From: Treponema sp. UBA1798
GTDB taxonomy: Bacteria; Spirochaetota; Spirochaetia; Treponematales; Treponemataceae
DNA: 7,514 bases
NCBI GenBank assembly: GCA_002319875.1
Contig: DCFS01000154.1
Location: 1-7,514 of the forward strand
Direction: 5' to 3'
Shown: one piece after another, positions 7,031 through 7,514 of the stretch
How positions within the stretch are numbered: the stretch's first letter is position 1
How the letters are laid out: each line of letters opens with the position of its first letter
Program-made: the position numbers and the translations under genes
Notes under the pieces: generated by a model
Database searches by the model: none
Seen by the model: the letters and a program-made list of their open reading frames with translations, nothing else
What the model was told of the DNA's origin: nothing

Positions 7031-7077
7031 GATGAAAAAAAATAAACAGGGAACTCCGGCGATCCGGGATAATTCCC
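7031..7077 (-). terminator. Second hairpin between atpK and ispG, followed by T-rich DNA
   Basis: GGGAA (7049-7053) pairs with TTCCC (7073-7077), and inside it CCGG (7056-7059) pairs with CCGG (7064-7067) around a 4-base loop, with a small internal loop between. On the minus strand it is followed by CTGTTTATTTTTTTTC (7046-7031), so the T run starts a few bases after the stem. This is compatible with a second terminator but less ideal than its neighbours. Confidence 0.55.
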
Positions 7078-7082
7078 TTTAT

Positions 7083-7108
7083 AAAAAATGCCACAAAAAG
7101 CATTTTTT
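7083..7108 (-). terminator. Intrinsic terminator of the V-ATPase operon after atpK
   Basis: AAAAAATGC and GCATTTTTT (7083-7091 and 7100-7108) pair over 9 bp around an 8-base loop. On the minus strand the 3' arm ends in six T, and the hairpin starts 2 bases after the subunit K stop codon. The stem has only two G-C pairs, so on its own it may be leaky. Its A-T symmetry means it could work in both directions. Confidence 0.65.
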
Positions 7109-7110
7109 CA

Positions 7111-7514
7111 TTAACAGGCTATCATTGAAAAGACCATGATGAACAATGCAACTGTTTCACAGAGACCAACAACCATGATGTACTGTGCAAACCCCTTTCC
7201 TGTTTCACCAAGAGCATCTGAACCCGCTGCACCTGCCTGTCCCTGTGCAATTGCAGAAGCGCCGATAGCAAGACCTGAAGCAACGCCCAGCCCGAGAAGG
7301 AACCAGGGATCTCTCTGCGACGAAAGCATACGCTGCATAAGAAGGAATCCGTAAATAGTCTGTGTAAGCGGAGCGCCTGCAAAGACTGTAAGAATAAACG
7401 GAGCCGGCTTATTATTCACATAACAACGCTTCCATGCACCTATGGCTCCCTGTCCTGCAATACCAAGACCAAAGGCCGAGCCGATAGCGGCAAGCCCCAT
7501 AACTACACCTGCAC
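7111..7514 (-). CDS. atpK: V-type ATPase subunit K (proteolipid c-ring), partial at 5' end
   Basis: Subunit K forms the membrane ring that carries ions through the Vo sector of V/A-type ATPases. The reading frame runs off the window edge; the ATG at 7500 is in frame but is preceded by Ala-Gly-Val-Val codons without a stop, so the true start probably lies about ten residues further out. Four membrane helices in two hairpins are seen, counted from that ATG: about 1-20, 34-58, 66-90 and 106-128, with glycine-rich GSAFGLGIAGQGAIGA and GVASGLAIGASAIAQGQAGAAG. The ion-carrying glutamate is Glu115 in GLCETVALF. APLTQTIYG (43-51) and AQGQ (85-88) supply Thr and Gln residues like those of the sodium site in Enterococcus NtpK. 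Subunit K is last in spirochaetal V-ATPase operons, which fits the terminators just after it. Confidence 0.93.
   Translation of the reverse strand, partial: AGVVMGLAAIGSAFGLGIAGQGAIGAWKRCYVNNKPAPFILTVFAGAPLTQTIYGFLLMQRMLSSQRDPWFLLGLGVASGLAIGASAIAQGQAGAAGSDALGETGKGFAQYIMVVGLCETVALFIMVFSMIAC

Overview
The window looks like chromosomal DNA of a host-associated spirochaete, most likely a Treponema or close relative. This rests on three things: a eukaryotic/archaeal-type (V/A-type) ATPase proteolipid gene in a bacterium, an outer-membrane (diderm) protein gene, and the general AT-leaning gene style. It is an inference from gene content, since no rRNA or tRNA marker is present.

Left part (1-642): a compact IS200-type insertion sequence with a single small HUH/Y1 transposase gene (132-557), no tnpB, and several hairpins around the gene. 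The element sits directly upstream of a plus-strand surface-glycan operon (643-4755). That operon encodes a GT4 glycosyltransferase (WbaZ-like), a polytopic WbaP-type polyprenyl-phosphate sugar phosphotransferase that would start a lipid-linked glycan, and a secreted 503-residue Omp85-like protein with one POTRA-like domain and a beta barrel. The phosphotransferase and barrel genes are 2 bp apart, so they are probably co-transcribed. Together they suggest a pathway that builds a glycan on undecaprenyl phosphate at the inner membrane, with an outer-membrane partner of unknown role.

Right part (minus strand, 7514 down to 4749): the end of a V-type ATPase operon (subunit K, cut by the window edge), a cluster of three hairpins of which at least two look like intrinsic terminators, then ispG (isoprenoid synthesis, MEP pathway) and an overlapping gene for a secreted TPR-like protein. 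The last gene converges on the barrel gene, and the two coding regions overlap by 7 bp at their 3' ends, with no terminator between them. IspG feeds the isoprenoid pool from which undecaprenyl phosphate is made, but its position next to the glycan genes is probably coincidence because the strands are opposite.

Most genes belong to known families. The least explained items are the Omp85-like barrel placed in a glycan operon, the hairpin cluster that ends only 22 nt before the ispG start, and the inverted repeat that links the transposase leader to its 3' flank. I see no CRISPR array, tRNA, rRNA or clear defence system.
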